Positions 1 to 9,548 of a DNA stretch of 64,000 nucleotides are shown here, piece after piece. The DNA is from Rhodocyclaceae bacterium. GTDB taxonomy: Bacteria; Pseudomonadota; Gammaproteobacteria; Burkholderiales; Rhodocyclaceae. How positions within the stretch are numbered: the stretch's first letter is position 1; each line of letters begins with the position of its first letter. Where the stretch lies: contig JADKDD010000001.1 in NCBI GenBank assembly GCA_016718525.1, positions 1,736,001-1,800,000 of the forward strand, in the 5' to 3' direction. The notes beneath the pieces were generated by a model that had not been told where the DNA came from, ran no database searches, and saw only the letters and a list, made by a program, of their open reading frames with translations. Position numbers and translations under genes: made by a program.

Positions 1-619
1 CAAACAGCCCGTTGGTCACCACGCCTGTGATTTGATTAATCTCTATCTCCAGCTGACGCGCGTCGGTGATTGCGAGACCATGCACATCGATGATCGCATT
101 GCCGTTATCCGTAATAACGCCGGTTCGCAGTCGCGGCTCTCCGCCAAGCTTCGCCAGCGCACGCGCGACCTGCGCTCGCGCCATCGGGATTACTTCAACG
201 GGCAGTGGAAATCTGCCCAGTTGCGCAACAAGTTTCGATTGGTCGCAGACACAAACAAAACGTCCTGCGACTGCAGCCACGATTTTCTCGCGAGTCAACG
301 CCGCACCGCCACCCTTGATCATTGCCAGGTTGGCGTCAACTTCATCGGCGCCGTCGACGTAGATCGGCATGTCGCGCCCTTCATCGATCACAGAATTGAG
401 ATCCAGCACCCGAATGCCGTGCGCTTCAAGGCGCAGTCGGGTGGCCTCTGAACTGGCTACCGCACCGCCAATGCGCTCTTTGATCTGCGCCACTGCATCG
501 ATAAAAAAATTCGCTGTCGAGCCGGTGCCAACGCCAAGAATTGCGCCGTTGGGCAGGTGCGTCGCAACATATTCACACGCAGCTTGCGCCACGGACTGCT
601 TGAGTTCGTCCTGAGTCAT
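1..619 (-). CDS. rpiA: Ribose-5-phosphate isomerase A (3' end cut by window)
   Basis: Interconverts ribose 5-phosphate and ribulose 5-phosphate in the non-oxidative pentose phosphate pathway; cytosolic. The minus-strand frame opens with ATG at 617-619 and stays open to the window edge (206 codons). It begins MTQDELKQSV and carries the family motifs GTGSTA (residues 31-36), DGADE (89-93, containing the catalytic Asp) and KGGGAALTREK (102-112). About 15-20 C-terminal residues are probably missing. It lies 17 nt downstream of lpdA on the same strand and so may be the last gene of the pyruvate dehydrogenase transcript. Identification is firm from motifs; operon membership is inferred from spacing. 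Confidence 0.95.
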   Translation of the reverse strand, partial: MTQDELKQSVAQAACEYVATHLPNGAILGVGTGSTANFFIDAVAQIKERIGGAVASSEATRLRLEAHGIRVLDLNSVIDEGRDMPIYVDGADEVDANLAMIKGGGAALTREKIVAAVAGRFVCVCDQSKLVAQLGRFPLPVEVIPMARAQVARALAKLGGEPRLRTGVITDNGNAIIDVHGLAITDARQLEIEINQITGVVTNGLF

Positions 620-636
620 GTGTTGACCTTCGCTAT

Positions 637-2427
637 TTATCGCTTGCGCTGCGGTGGCAAATCAGTGCAGCTGCCATGCGCCATTTCGGCCGCCATTCCG
701 ATTGACTCACCGAGCGTCGGATGCGGATGAATGGTCTTGCCGATATCGACTGCATCGGCACCCATCTCTATCGCCAAGGCGACCTCGCCAATCATGTCGC
801 CGGCATTCGGGCCAACCATGCTGCCACCAATGACACGGTGGGTTTCTTCGTCGAACACCAGCTTGGTAAATCCATATTCGGCGCCGTTGGCGATTGCGCG
901 GCCTGACGCCGCCCACGGAAATTTCGCTATGGAAATTTTTCTCCCCGCTTTTTTAGCTTCATCTTCGCCGACGCCAACCCACGCCACTTCGGGGCTGGTG
1001 TAGGCGACTCCCGGTATTACGCTGGCATCAAAGTAACTCTTTTGCCCGGCAGCCACTTCGGCAGCAACATGGGCTTCATGCACGGCTTTGTGTGCCAGCA
1101 TTGGCTGCCCGACGATGTCGCCGATGGCAAAAATATGTGGCACGCTGGTACGTTGCTGATGATCGACGGGAATGTAACCGCGCTCGCTGACAACCACACC
1201 CGCTTTGTCGGCACCAATCTTGAAACCGTTGGGCGCACGCCCGGCCGACTGCAAAATCATGTCGTAACGCTGTGCGTCGGCCGACGCTTTCTCACCTTCA
1301 AACTTGACCCACAAGCCGTCGTCTTTCGCCGTGACAGCAACTGTCTTGGTCTTCAACATGACCTTGTCAAAACGCTGCGTATTTTGCTTTTCCCAAACCT
1401 TGACCAGGTCACGATCCGGCCCCTGCATCAGTCCATCCAGCATCTCCACGACGTCAATGCGCGCTCCAAGTGAAGAATATACGGTGGCCATTTCCAGGCC
1501 GATGATGCCGCCGCCAATCACCAGCATCTTTTTCGGCAGGAAGCGTAGTTCGAGCGCGCCGGTCGAGTCGACAATGCGCGGATCTTTCGGGATGAACGGT
1601 AGATGTACCGCAGCGCTACCAGCAGCGATAATGGCCTTCTGAAACCGCACAACTTTTTTCTCGCCGGTTTTCTCCTGTGCATCGCCGGTGGTCATTTCCA
1701 CTTCGACATGATTGGCATCAAGAAAATGGCCGTAACCGCGAACCACCTCTACTTTGCGTCCCTTGGCCATCCCGGTCAGTCCGGTGGTGAGTTTGCCGAC
1801 TACCTTGGACTTGTGCGCGCGCAATGCGTCAAGATCAATTGCTGGCGGCGAAAAACGCACACCCGATGTCACCATCTCTTGTGCCTCGTCCATCACGGCG
1901 GCGACATGCAGGAGCGCCTTGGACGGAATACAACCGACGTTCAGACAGACACCGCCAAGCGTTGTATACCGTTCAATCATCACCGTTTTCATGCCCAAAT
2001 CGGCTGCACGAAATGCGCCGGCATAGCCACCGGGACCGGCGCCAAGAACCAGCATTTCGCATTCAAGATCCACTTTTCCGGCGTAAGTGCCTGCCTTGGG
2101 AGGCTCCGACGGTGGTGCGGCGACCACTGCGGGAGGAACGACCGTGGGGGGCGGCGTACTGCCAGCACCAACTGACGGTGCTTGCGCAGAAGCAGCATCT
2201 ACCATCGCCACCACACTACCCTCAGATACCTTGTCCCCGATCTTGAGCCGAACTTCTTTGACCACTCCAGCAACAGATGATGGTACGTCCATGGTCGCCT
2301 TATCGGATTCCAGCGTCACCAAAGAATCGTCGACTTTGATGGTGTCGCCGGCTTTGACCAAAACCTCGATCACCGGGATGTCCTTGAAGTCCCCAATATC
2401 GGGAACTTTGACTTCAACGGCACTCAT
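637..2427 (-). CDS. lpdA: Dihydrolipoyl dehydrogenase (E3) with N-terminal lipoyl domain
   Basis: E3 of the pyruvate dehydrogenase complex: reoxidises dihydrolipoamide with FAD and NAD+. Residues 1-80 are a lipoyl domain (SDKATMDVPS, lipoyl-Lys43) nearly identical to that of AceF. A Pro/Ala/Val-rich linker follows (about 81-115), then the FAD-binding GAGPGGYAGA (129-138), the redox disulfide GGVCLNVGCIPSK (Cys161, Cys166), and the C-terminal HPHPTLGE with the His-Glu base. At 596 aa it is longer than plain E3 (about 475 aa), which the extra lipoyl domain explains. The linker residues SVGAGST (85-91) are encoded by a copy of the window's dispersed repeat. Its ATG overlaps the aceF stop by 4 nt, suggesting translational coupling. 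Confidence 0.96.
   Translation of the reverse strand: MSAVEVKVPDIGDFKDIPVIEVLVKAGDTIKVDDSLVTLESDKATMDVPSSVAGVVKEVRLKIGDKVSEGSVVAMVDAASAQAPSVGAGSTPPPTVVPPAVVAAPPSEPPKAGTYAGKVDLECEMLVLGAGPGGYAGAFRAADLGMKTVMIERYTTLGGVCLNVGCIPSKALLHVAAVMDEAQEMVTSGVRFSPPAIDLDALRAHKSKVVGKLTTGLTGMAKGRKVEVVRGYGHFLDANHVEVEMTTGDAQEKTGEKKVVRFQKAIIAAGSAAVHLPFIPKDPRIVDSTGALELRFLPKKMLVIGGGIIGLEMATVYSSLGARIDVVEMLDGLMQGPDRDLVKVWEKQNTQRFDKVMLKTKTVAVTAKDDGLWVKFEGEKASADAQRYDMILQSAGRAPNGFKIGADKAGVVVSERGYIPVDHQQRTSVPHIFAIGDIVGQPMLAHKAVHEAHVAAEVAAGQKSYFDASVIPGVAYTSPEVAWVGVGEDEAKKAGRKISIAKFPWAASGRAIANGAEYGFTKLVFDEETHRVIGGSMVGPNAGDMIGEVALAIEMGADAVDIGKTIHPHPTLGESIGMAAEMAHGSCTDLPPQRKR
2152..2176 (-). repeat. Dispersed repeat copy, inside lpdA linker
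   Basis: Minus strand reads GTCAGTTGGTGCTGGC followed by AGTACGCCG. The 12-nt core CAGTTGGTGCTG is exact. It encodes SVGAGST in the flexible linker after the lipoyl domain, at the same place as the copy in aceF. Confidence 0.75.
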
Positions 2428-3845
2428 AGCATGCTCCGCCGCATGTCAGCCAGCAGCGCGCTCAGATAGCTGGTAAAGCGTGCTGCCGAGGCGCCATCGA
2501 TGACCCGGTGGTCGTAGGACAGCGACAGTGGCAGCATCTGTCTTGGCACGAAGCTGCTGCCGTTCCACACCGGCTTGGTCTGGGTTTTCGAGACGCCGAG
2601 AATCGCCACTTCGGGGGCATTGATGATCGGGGTGAATGCCGTTCCGCCAATCCCGCCGAGACTGGAAATCGAGAAACATCCGCCCTGCATCTCCGCCGGG
2701 CCAAGTTTGCCATCGCGCCCTTTCTTGGCCAGCTCGCCCATTTCTGCGGCTATTTCGGCAACCCCTTTTTTGTCAGCGTTCTTAATCACCGGAACGACCA
2801 ATCCATTCGGAGTATCCGCAGCAAAGCCAATGTTGAAATAGCCTTTCAGGATCAGATTGTCGCCATCAAGCGAAGCATTGAAATCAGGAAACTTTTTCAG
2901 CGCTGCAACGCTGGCTTTGATTAAGAACGCCAGCATGGTCAGCTTCATGCCGGACTTCTCGTTTTCCTTGTTCATCGATACCCGGAATGTTTCGAGATCG
3001 GTAATGTCAGCTTCGTCGAATTGAGTAACGTGCGGGATCATCACCCAATTGCGGTGCAGGTTCGCCCCGGAAATTTTCTTGATACGCGACAGCGGTTTCG
3101 CTTCGACACTGCCGAACTTGGTGAAGTCAACCTTGGGCCACGGCAACAGATCCAAACCCGCGCCGGTGCCTGCCGACGATGCTGTTTTGTCCGGCGATGC
3201 GCCGCTCGCAGCACCGCTGATGATGCCCTTGACGTACTTCTGCACATCTTCTTGCAATATGCGACCCTTCGGCCCTGAACCCCTGACCAACGCAACATTG
3301 ACACCAAGCTCACGGGCGAATCGTCGCACTGATGGACTGGCATGCGACATGCTGCCACCCATTGCCTCTGCGGCAAGCTCGCCTGGGGACGGCATGTGTA
3401 ACCGTGGCGGTGCGCCGATGAGTGCCGGTAGCGGCGTTGCCTGTGTTGGTGTTGAAACCGCCTGCGGCGCAACAGCAGGAACGATTGCGGGTGGCGACGC
3501 CGGCGTTACGGCAGGTGCAGCAGCGGACGTCACTGCCGGTGCGGCTGGCGCCGAAGCAACGGCCTTTGACGGTGTGTCACCGGCACCAACTGAGGCATCT
3601 GCCGCGCTGACATCCACCATCGCAACGATGGTACCTTCGGATACCAAATCACCCATTTTCAACTTAATCTCGGTCACTACTCCGGCCACCGATGACGGCA
3701 CATCCATCGTCGCCTTGTCGGATTCGAGCGTTACCAGAGAATCATCTACCTTGATGATGTCGCCGACCTTGACCAGCAAGTCAATCACCGGGATGTCCTT
3801 GAAGTCGCCGATATCGGGAACTTTCACTTCCACACTGTTTGCCAT
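2424..3845 (-). CDS. aceF: Dihydrolipoyllysine acetyltransferase (E2 of pyruvate dehydrogenase)
   Basis: E2 core of the pyruvate dehydrogenase complex; transfers acetyl from lipoamide to CoA. Using the start at 3845, residues 1-80 are a single lipoyl domain (SDKATMDVPS, Lys44), 81-165 an Ala/Pro/Thr/Val-rich swinging-arm linker, about 168-206 the peripheral subunit-binding domain (SVRRFARELGV...GPKGRILQEDV), and the rest the catalytic domain ending with the active-site motif SYDHRVIDGA. I chose ATG 3845 (MANSVEVKVPD) over a start six codons upstream because AAGGA sits 8 nt before it and it avoids overlapping aceE. SVGAGDTPSK (85-94) in the linker is encoded by a dispersed-repeat copy. Confidence 0.95.
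   Translation of the reverse strand: MANSVEVKVPDIGDFKDIPVIDLLVKVGDIIKVDDSLVTLESDKATMDVPSSVAGVVTEIKLKMGDLVSEGTIVAMVDVSAADASVGAGDTPSKAVASAPAAPAVTSAAAPAVTPASPPAIVPAVAPQAVSTPTQATPLPALIGAPPRLHMPSPGELAAEAMGGSMSHASPSVRRFARELGVNVALVRGSGPKGRILQEDVQKYVKGIISGAASGASPDKTASSAGTGAGLDLLPWPKVDFTKFGSVEAKPLSRIKKISGANLHRNWVMIPHVTQFDEADITDLETFRVSMNKENEKSGMKLTMLAFLIKASVAALKKFPDFNASLDGDNLILKGYFNIGFAADTPNGLVVPVIKNADKKGVAEIAAEMGELAKKGRDGKLGPAEMQGGCFSISSLGGIGGTAFTPIINAPEVAILGVSKTQTKPVWNGSSFVPRQMLPLSLSYDHRVIDGASAARFTSYLSALLADMRRSML
3563..3593 (-). repeat. Dispersed repeat copy, inside aceF linker
   Basis: Minus strand reads CAGTTGGTGCCGGTGACAC then ACCGTCAAAGG; the core has one mismatch (CTG to CCG). Encodes SVGAGDTPSK. 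The tail CCGTCAAAGG is the same as in the glyS copy. Confidence 0.7.
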
Positions 3846-3856
3846 TGCCGGCGTCC

Positions 3857-6556
3857 TTAGCAAGAAATCGGGTTGGGTTTGTCGGCGTCGAGCCCGTACT
3901 TCTTGATCACGCCGGCCAACATTTTCTTATCAAATTGGCCGTCGTGCGCTAATGCGGTGAGCGCGGCAAGGACGATCCAATATCGATCCACCTCAAAGAA
4001 GTGGCGCAATTTTTCCCGAGTGTCGGAGCGGCCGAAACCATCGGTTCCGAGCACCGTGAAATTCCGTCCGGCGGGAACCAGCGAACGAATCTGCTCGCCA
4101 AACAATCGCACATAGTCAGTCGCGACGACTACCGGCCCGCGAGTATCGGCGAGGCAGGCGGTAACATGCGGCTGGCGCGGTTTTTCGCCCGGATGCAGCA
4201 TGTTCCAACGCGTGCAATCTGCACCGTCGCGAGCCAGTTCATTGAAACTCGGGCACGACCACAAATCCGCCTCGACACCCCAGTCGCTTTGCAACAATGC
4301 GGCGGCATGCATCGCCTCGCGGAAAATCGTACCGGAGCCGAGCAACTGAACACGCGGACCGTTGGATGCGGCGCCCTTCGTGAACTGATACATTCCCTTC
4401 AAGATCGCGGCCTCACTGCCTGCCGGCAGTTCCGGATGCTCATAGTTCTCGTTCATCACCGTCAGGTAATAGAACACATCCTCCTGCTCGGCAACCATCC
4501 GGCGTAAGCCATCCTGAACGATCACCGCCACTTCAAATGCGAAAGTCGGATCGTAAGATACACAGTTGGGCACCGTGCCGGAAAGAATATGCGAGTGACC
4601 GTCTTCGTGCTGCAAGCCTTCGCCATTGAGCGTAGTGCGTCCTGCGGTACCGCCGATGAGGAAGCCACGCGAACGTTGGTCGCCAGCCGCCCACACCAGA
4701 TCCATGGTGCGCTGCAAGCCGAACATCGAGTAACAGACATACACCGGAATCATCTGTACGCCGTGTGTTGAGTAAGCCGTTGCGGCGGCAATCCAGTCAG
4801 CCATGGCGCCCGCTTCGTTGATGCCTTCCTGCAATATCTGACCGTCTTTGGTTTCCTTGTAGAACATCATCTGATCGGCATCCTGCGGCACATATTTCTG
4901 GCCGTCTTGATTCCAGATTCCGATCTGGCGAAATAAACCTTCCATGCCAAAAGTGCGCGACTCGTCGACCACGATAGGCACGACGCGACGACCGATAATC
5001 TTGTCTTTCAGCATCACGTTCAGCGCACGCACGAACGACATCGTGGTCGAAAACTCGCGTCCCTCCCCACCGGCTTTTAACAGCGCGTCAAAGGCTTTCA
5101 ACTCCGGTACCTGGAGCGCATCGGCTTGGCGTCGCCTTGCCGGCAAATAGCCGCCCAGTGCCTGGCGTCGCTCGCGCATGTAGGCAAGTTCTTTGCTGCC
5201 CTCGGGAAATCTCAAATAAGGCAGAGATTCGATATCAGCATCACTGATCGGTAACTTGAATCGGTCACGGAAGGTCTTAAGCGACGGCGCACCCATTTTC
5301 TTTTGTTGGTGAGTAATGTTTTGCGCTTCACCGGATTCACCCATGCCGTAGCCTTTGATGGTCTTGGCCAGAATCACAGTCGGTTGTCCGGTGTGCGCCA
5401 CAGCGGCGGCGTAAGCAGCATAGACCTTGTGCGGATCGTGTCCTCCACGATTCAAACGCCATATATCGTCATCAGACCAATGGACAACCATCTTCGCCAA
5501 CTCGGGATATTTGCCAAAGAAATGTTCGCGCACGTAAGCGCCGTCCTTGGCTTTCATGGTTTGATATTCGCCATCGACCAACTCCATCATCCGTTGCCGC
5601 AAGATGCCGGTTTTGTCCTGTGCCAGGAGCGGATCCCAGTAGCTGCCCCAGACCACTTTGATTACGTTCCAGCCCGCACCGCGAAAATCCGATTCGAGTT
5701 CCTGAATTATTTTTCCATTGCCGCGAACCGGGCCGTCGAGTCGTTGCAGATTGCAATTGATGACAAAAATCAGATTGTCCAAGCGCTCGCGCCCGGCCAT
5801 GCCGATGGCACCCATCGATTCCGGTTCGTCCATCTCGCCGTCGCCCATGAAGGCCCACACCTTCCGCCCTGCGCTCGGCGCCAGACCGCGTGCATCCATG
5901 TATTTCATGAAGCGCGCCTGATAAATTGCCTGAATAGGTCCAAGACCCATCGATACCGTCGGAAATTGCCAAAAGTCCGGCATCAGCCACGGGTGCGGAT
6001 AGGATGACAAACCTTTGCCATCGACCTCGCGACGGAAATTATCCAGCTGCGCTTCGGTCAGCCGTCCGAGCATAAACGCCCGCGCATAAACGCCCGTCGC
6101 CGAATGTCCTTGCGAGAAAACCAGATCGCCGCCGTGCGTCTCGGTCGGTGCGTGCCAGAAATGATTAAAACCAACGTCATACAAGGTGGCAGCCGAAGCG
6201 TAGCTGGCAATGTGCCCGCCGAGACCCGAGTCGTCGCGGTTGGCACGCAGCACCATCGCCAATGCGTTCCATCTGGCATAGGCGCGGATGGTGTGCTCCA
6301 TCCGGTAATCGCCCGGCGCAATCGCCTGCTGGTCAGACGGTATCGTGTTGATGTATTCGGTGTTGGCGCTATACGGAATATTGATGCCCGCCTGATGCCC
6401 TAGGGTGATCAGTTGTTCGAGCAAAAAATGTGCGCGTTCGGGGCCAGCTTGCTGAATAACTGCCTCAAGCGACTCTAACCATTCACGCGTTTCACGCGGG
6501 TCGGCATCGGGCGGCAATGTGGCTAAATTTGATGGCGCGTTCGAATTAGCTGACAT
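3857..6556 (-). CDS. aceE: Pyruvate dehydrogenase E1 component, homodimeric type
   Basis: Thiamine-diphosphate-dependent decarboxylation of pyruvate and reductive acetylation of E2; first gene of the aceE-aceF-lpdA operon. 899 aa, close to the usual 885-900 aa of the single-chain E1 found in proteobacteria. Visible family features are the N-terminal ADPRETREWLESL, the ThDP/Mg motif GDGEMDEPES with a following NCNLQRLDGPVRGNGKI loop, and the C-terminal segment VVATDYVRLFGEQIR and LGTDGFGRSD. A GGAG ribosome-binding site precedes the ATG at 6556. The stop is 11 nt before the chosen aceF start. No frameshift is seen. Confidence 0.97.
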   Translation of the reverse strand: MSANSNAPSNLATLPPDADPRETREWLESLEAVIQQAGPERAHFLLEQLITLGHQAGINIPYSANTEYINTIPSDQQAIAPGDYRMEHTIRAYARWNALAMVLRANRDDSGLGGHIASYASAATLYDVGFNHFWHAPTETHGGDLVFSQGHSATGVYARAFMLGRLTEAQLDNFRREVDGKGLSSYPHPWLMPDFWQFPTVSMGLGPIQAIYQARFMKYMDARGLAPSAGRKVWAFMGDGEMDEPESMGAIGMAGRERLDNLIFVINCNLQRLDGPVRGNGKIIQELESDFRGAGWNVIKVVWGSYWDPLLAQDKTGILRQRMMELVDGEYQTMKAKDGAYVREHFFGKYPELAKMVVHWSDDDIWRLNRGGHDPHKVYAAYAAAVAHTGQPTVILAKTIKGYGMGESGEAQNITHQQKKMGAPSLKTFRDRFKLPISDADIESLPYLRFPEGSKELAYMRERRQALGGYLPARRRQADALQVPELKAFDALLKAGGEGREFSTTMSFVRALNVMLKDKIIGRRVVPIVVDESRTFGMEGLFRQIGIWNQDGQKYVPQDADQMMFYKETKDGQILQEGINEAGAMADWIAAATAYSTHGVQMIPVYVCYSMFGLQRTMDLVWAAGDQRSRGFLIGGTAGRTTLNGEGLQHEDGHSHILSGTVPNCVSYDPTFAFEVAVIVQDGLRRMVAEQEDVFYYLTVMNENYEHPELPAGSEAAILKGMYQFTKGAASNGPRVQLLGSGTIFREAMHAAALLQSDWGVEADLWSCPSFNELARDGADCTRWNMLHPGEKPRQPHVTACLADTRGPVVVATDYVRLFGEQIRSLVPAGRNFTVLGTDGFGRSDTREKLRHFFEVDRYWIVLAALTALAHDGQFDKKMLAGVIKKYGLDADKPNPISC

Positions 6557-7007
6557 GCGGGTATCTCCGGAAAGTTAGCGCTTCAGCGGGGTCGCGCTGA
6601 TAGCCACTTATGTAAGAGGATACGACGAGCTTGATCGGTTGGAAAGCGCTAAGCTTGAAATTTTTACGTGAAGCGCACGCTTACAGATTAAATTCCGCAT
6701 GGAACAACTGGGCTTAACGCCGACCGATCGGGAGGCGTAACTCGGACCAAGCGGTCGTGCGTCTGAAGTGCTAAACCGCAAACGCCCACTCAGTTTGCAG
6801 ATAGTCAAAAGCTTGCACGGCGGACTGCATATTCCCCATGAGGGCTTGTTGGCAGGTGTGGGTTGAAGCTGAATTTCGCCATCACAATGACGGCGTGTGA
6901 TCAGCACCAACTGGCAAAACGCCGTCAGACCTTGAGTATATTGAGCGTTGATTTTTGACAAGAAACGCTCACCGATTTTCGTTGATGTGATTCGAAAAGG
7001 AACATTT
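6557..7007. other. Intergenic region between divergent aceE and the metal ATPase
   Basis: About 450 bp with no convincing gene. It must hold the aceEF-lpdA promoter on the minus strand and the ATPase promoter on the plus strand, but I could not fix -35/-10 boxes. It contains a dispersed-repeat copy (6888-6917) and a 7-bp inverted repeat, GAGCGTT (6943-6949) and AACGCTC (6964-6970), about 40 nt before the ATPase start. The latter could be an operator or leader hairpin. Confidence 0.5.
6888..6917 (-). repeat. Dispersed repeat copy with terminal inverted repeats
   Basis: Minus strand contains the exact core CAGTTGGTGCTG followed by ATCACACGCCGTCA. Unlike the other copies it has the tail on both sides: TGACGGCGT at the left end and ACGCCGTCA at the right end, giving a perfect 9-bp stem around the core. 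Intergenic. Confidence 0.7.
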
Positions 7008-9077
7008 ATGGCACATAGCCACCGCTACGATGCACAGGGAAAACAGCTCTGCTGCACACAGGAAGAGAAGATAAACAGCAGTGCCGAAGCGCTGATAATG
7101 CGCAAAACAGCAGAGGTCGGCAACGGGCCATCCGCACGTCAAAATCGTGTGGCGAGTGATCACAAAACACACGAACATGCCGATGATGACGGTCACGATC
7201 ACTCAGATGGTGGCGGCAGCATCGTCACAATGTTCTTACCTGCCGCTGCCAGTTTGCTGGCACTCCTGATTGCCCTTGGCCTTGACAATTATTTTCCGCA
7301 GTCATGGTTCTCGGCTGGTTGCGCACCGGCTGGTATGTTGCCGCCTACTTGCCTGTTGGTTTGCCGGTGCTCAAAGAAGCTTTTGACAGCATTGCCAAAG
7401 GCGAAATTTTTTCGGAATTTTTATTGATGGGCATTGCCACTTTGGGTGCCTTTGCCATTGGTGAATATCCAGAGGCAGTAGCGGTAATGCTGTTTTATGC
7501 AGTGGGCGAAGTATTCCAAACGCTGGCAGTAAGCAGAGCGAAAACCAATATCAAGGCGCTGCTTGATCAACGCCCAGACGAAGTAACGGTGCTGGAAAAC
7601 AATCAAGCCACCATCCGCAAGGCCGAGACGGTCGCTATTGGCTCAATTATTCAGCTCAAGGCCGGGGAAAAACTCGCACTTGATGGCGAATTATTATCAG
7701 CAACAGCCTCTTTCAACACGGCGGCGCTTACCGGTGAAAGCAAACCTGACACCAAAACCCAAGGGGAAGTGGTACTGGCGGGTATGATTAACCTGAACGT
7801 GGTTGCGCAGATCAAAGTGACCACGGCCTATACCGACAGCAAGCTATCAAAAAATTCTTGAACTGGTGCAGAACGCTAGCGCACAAAAAGCACCCACCGA
7901 GATGTTCATTCGCAAATTCGCCAAAATCTATACCCCTGTTGTGGTCGCCTTGGCTGTTGCCATTTGCGTAACACCCTATTTCTTTGTTGATACCTATGTG
8001 TTCATTGAATCGTTGTATCGTGCCCTGGTCTTTCTGGTTATTTCCTGCCCCTGCGCTTTGGTGATTAGCATTCCGCTGGGCTATTTTGGCGGCATCGGGG
8101 CGGCCAGCAAGAACGGTATCCTGTTCAAGGGCAGCAATTTTCTGGACAGCATTTCCACCATCCAAAACGTGGTCATGGATAAAACCGGCACCATGACCGA
8201 AGGGGTCTTCAAAGTACAAGCTGTCGACCTAAAGCCTGAGTTCAGTAGAGATGAAATTCTGCAAATGGTCAATGCGCTGGAAGGTCAAAGCTCCCATCCT
8301 GTAGCCACGGCCATTCATCAATTTGTCGGTGATCTTGATAGCAGGATCGTGCTGAACAATGTGGAGGAAATTTCAGGGCATGGGCTTAAAGCCGAGGTAA
8401 ATGGCAAAGAATTATTGGTGGGGAATTTCAGGTTGCTCAGCAAATTCGGCATTGCCTTTGATATCGACCCCGCCAGCATTGTCTATACCGTAATCGCTAT
8501 TGCTTACGACAAAAAATTCGCGGGCTATATCACCATTGCGGACAGCATCAAGGAAGATGCGCAAGAGACAGTGAACCTGCTGAAAGCCATGGACGTAAAA
8601 ATTACCATGCTCAGTGGCGACAAGAATTCCGTCGTGCAAGCGGTGGCCATCCAACTAGGGATAACACAGGCTTTTGGCGATCTGCTGCCTGAAGACAAGG
8701 TCAACCAAGTAAAAATGCTCAAGGCCCGCAGTGAAACCGTGGCGTTTGTGGGGGATGGTGTCAACGATGCACCAGTAGTGGCCTTGAGCGATGTTGGCAT
8801 TGCGATGGGTGGTCTGGGTAGCGATGCCACTATCGAAACTGCGGATGTTGTTATTCAGGACGACAAACCGAGCAAAATTCCCGTCGCGATCGCCATTGGA
8901 AAACAGACGAAGCGCATCGTCTGGCAAAACATTACACTGGCCTTTGGCGTAAAGCTTGTCGTATTGATACTTGGTGCCGGCGGCCTGGCTACCATGTGGG
9001 AAGCCGTGTTTGCCGACGTTGGCGTAGCGCTATTGGCGATAGTGAATGCGGTGCGAATCCAACGGATGAAGTTTTGA
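7008..9077 (+). pseudogene. Heavy-metal P1B-type ATPase (CadA/ZntA-like), two frameshifts
   Basis: Would export divalent soft metals (Zn/Cd/Pb class) through the inner membrane. The product is recognisable across three frames: a His/Asp-rich N-terminus (MAHSHRYD..., HEHADDDGHDH), membrane segments, TGES, the metal-binding CPC (SCPCALVIS), the phosphorylated DKTGT, and GDGVNDAP. ATG 7008 has AAAAGGA just upstream. Near 7311-7316 one G appears lost (SWFS, then GWLRTGWYVA in the +1 frame). In the A-run 7849-7854 one A appears gained, making a stop at 7859-7861 before ILELVQNAS in the next frame. Base composition is more AT-rich than the flanks, and the protein resembles Bacteroidetes-type CadA proteins, so transfer is likely. 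Indels in homopolymers could also be sequencing errors. Confidence 0.85.
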
Positions 9078-9125
9078 AATCAACGCCAATGAGACGAGAC
9101 AAATTTCATCCGCAAGGACAGAGAA

Positions 9126-9350
9126 TTGAAGGCAGCATTTATGCATTTTGAAGGCATCTTTCAGTCAAAGAAAGGATCGCCGGAGGCTGATGAAATGAAG
9201 GTGCTGGTGACATTGATTGAAGCCTACGAGAACAAGCACTATGCGATAGAGGCAGCTGATTCAGTCGAGGCAACTAAATTCCACATGGAATAACAAGGAT
9301 TGCCGCCGCGCGATCTGGAGGCTTACATCGGGCCAAGCGGGCAACCGTGT
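9126..9350 (+). pseudogene. HigA-like antitoxin remnant
   Basis: Reading 9126 onward gives LKAAFMHFEGIFQSK, then KGSPEADEMKVLVTLIEAYE, then NKHYAIEAADSVEATKFHME followed by a TAA at 9291-9293. In the same frame GLPPRDLEAYIGPSG continues after the stop. This matches the N-terminal half of HigA-type antitoxins (EADE, LVTLIEAYE.KHY, ...FHMEQQGL..DL..YIG), whose helix-turn-helix should follow. The HTH is not recoverable after about 9350, and no HigB-like toxin is adjacent. It is therefore a broken toxin-antitoxin remnant beside the foreign ATPase. No intact reading frame remains. Confidence 0.65.
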
Positions 9351-9471
9351 CAGTGTCGCGCACCACCCGCGGCAGGCGTCCGGCAACGTCAATCAGCTTT
9401 GGTCGCCGACTTCATGTCCGTGGGCATCGTTCAACTGCTTGAACAGGATATGCGTTCCCTGTACGCCGAAC

Positions 9472-9498
9472 AAAAAAGCCACCCGAAGGTGGCTTTTT
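9472..9498 (-). terminator. Rho-independent terminator downstream of the efflux operon
   Basis: On the minus strand, AAGCCACC-TTCG-GGTGGCTT is followed by a T-run, about 50 nt beyond the last gene of the metal-efflux operon. The A-run on the other side makes it usable in both directions. The hairpin is almost the same as the one at 16010-16038. Confidence 0.8.
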
Positions 9499-9520
9499 CC
9501 CGACAAAGTGCGAGGCAATC

Positions 9521-9548
9521 TCAGTTGGTGCTGGCAACACGCCGTTGT
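9521..9548 (+). repeat. Dispersed repeat copy at the czcC-like stop codon
   Basis: TCAGTTGGTGCTGGCA followed by ACACGCCGTTGT. The core is exact, and it abuts the stop codon of the TolC-like gene, between it and its terminator. Confidence 0.75.

Noticed and set aside
6608..6961. 117-aa minus-strand frame in the aceE/ATPase gap
   Set aside because: No family feature, no ribosome-binding site, and low-complexity translation that looks like an unselected open frame.
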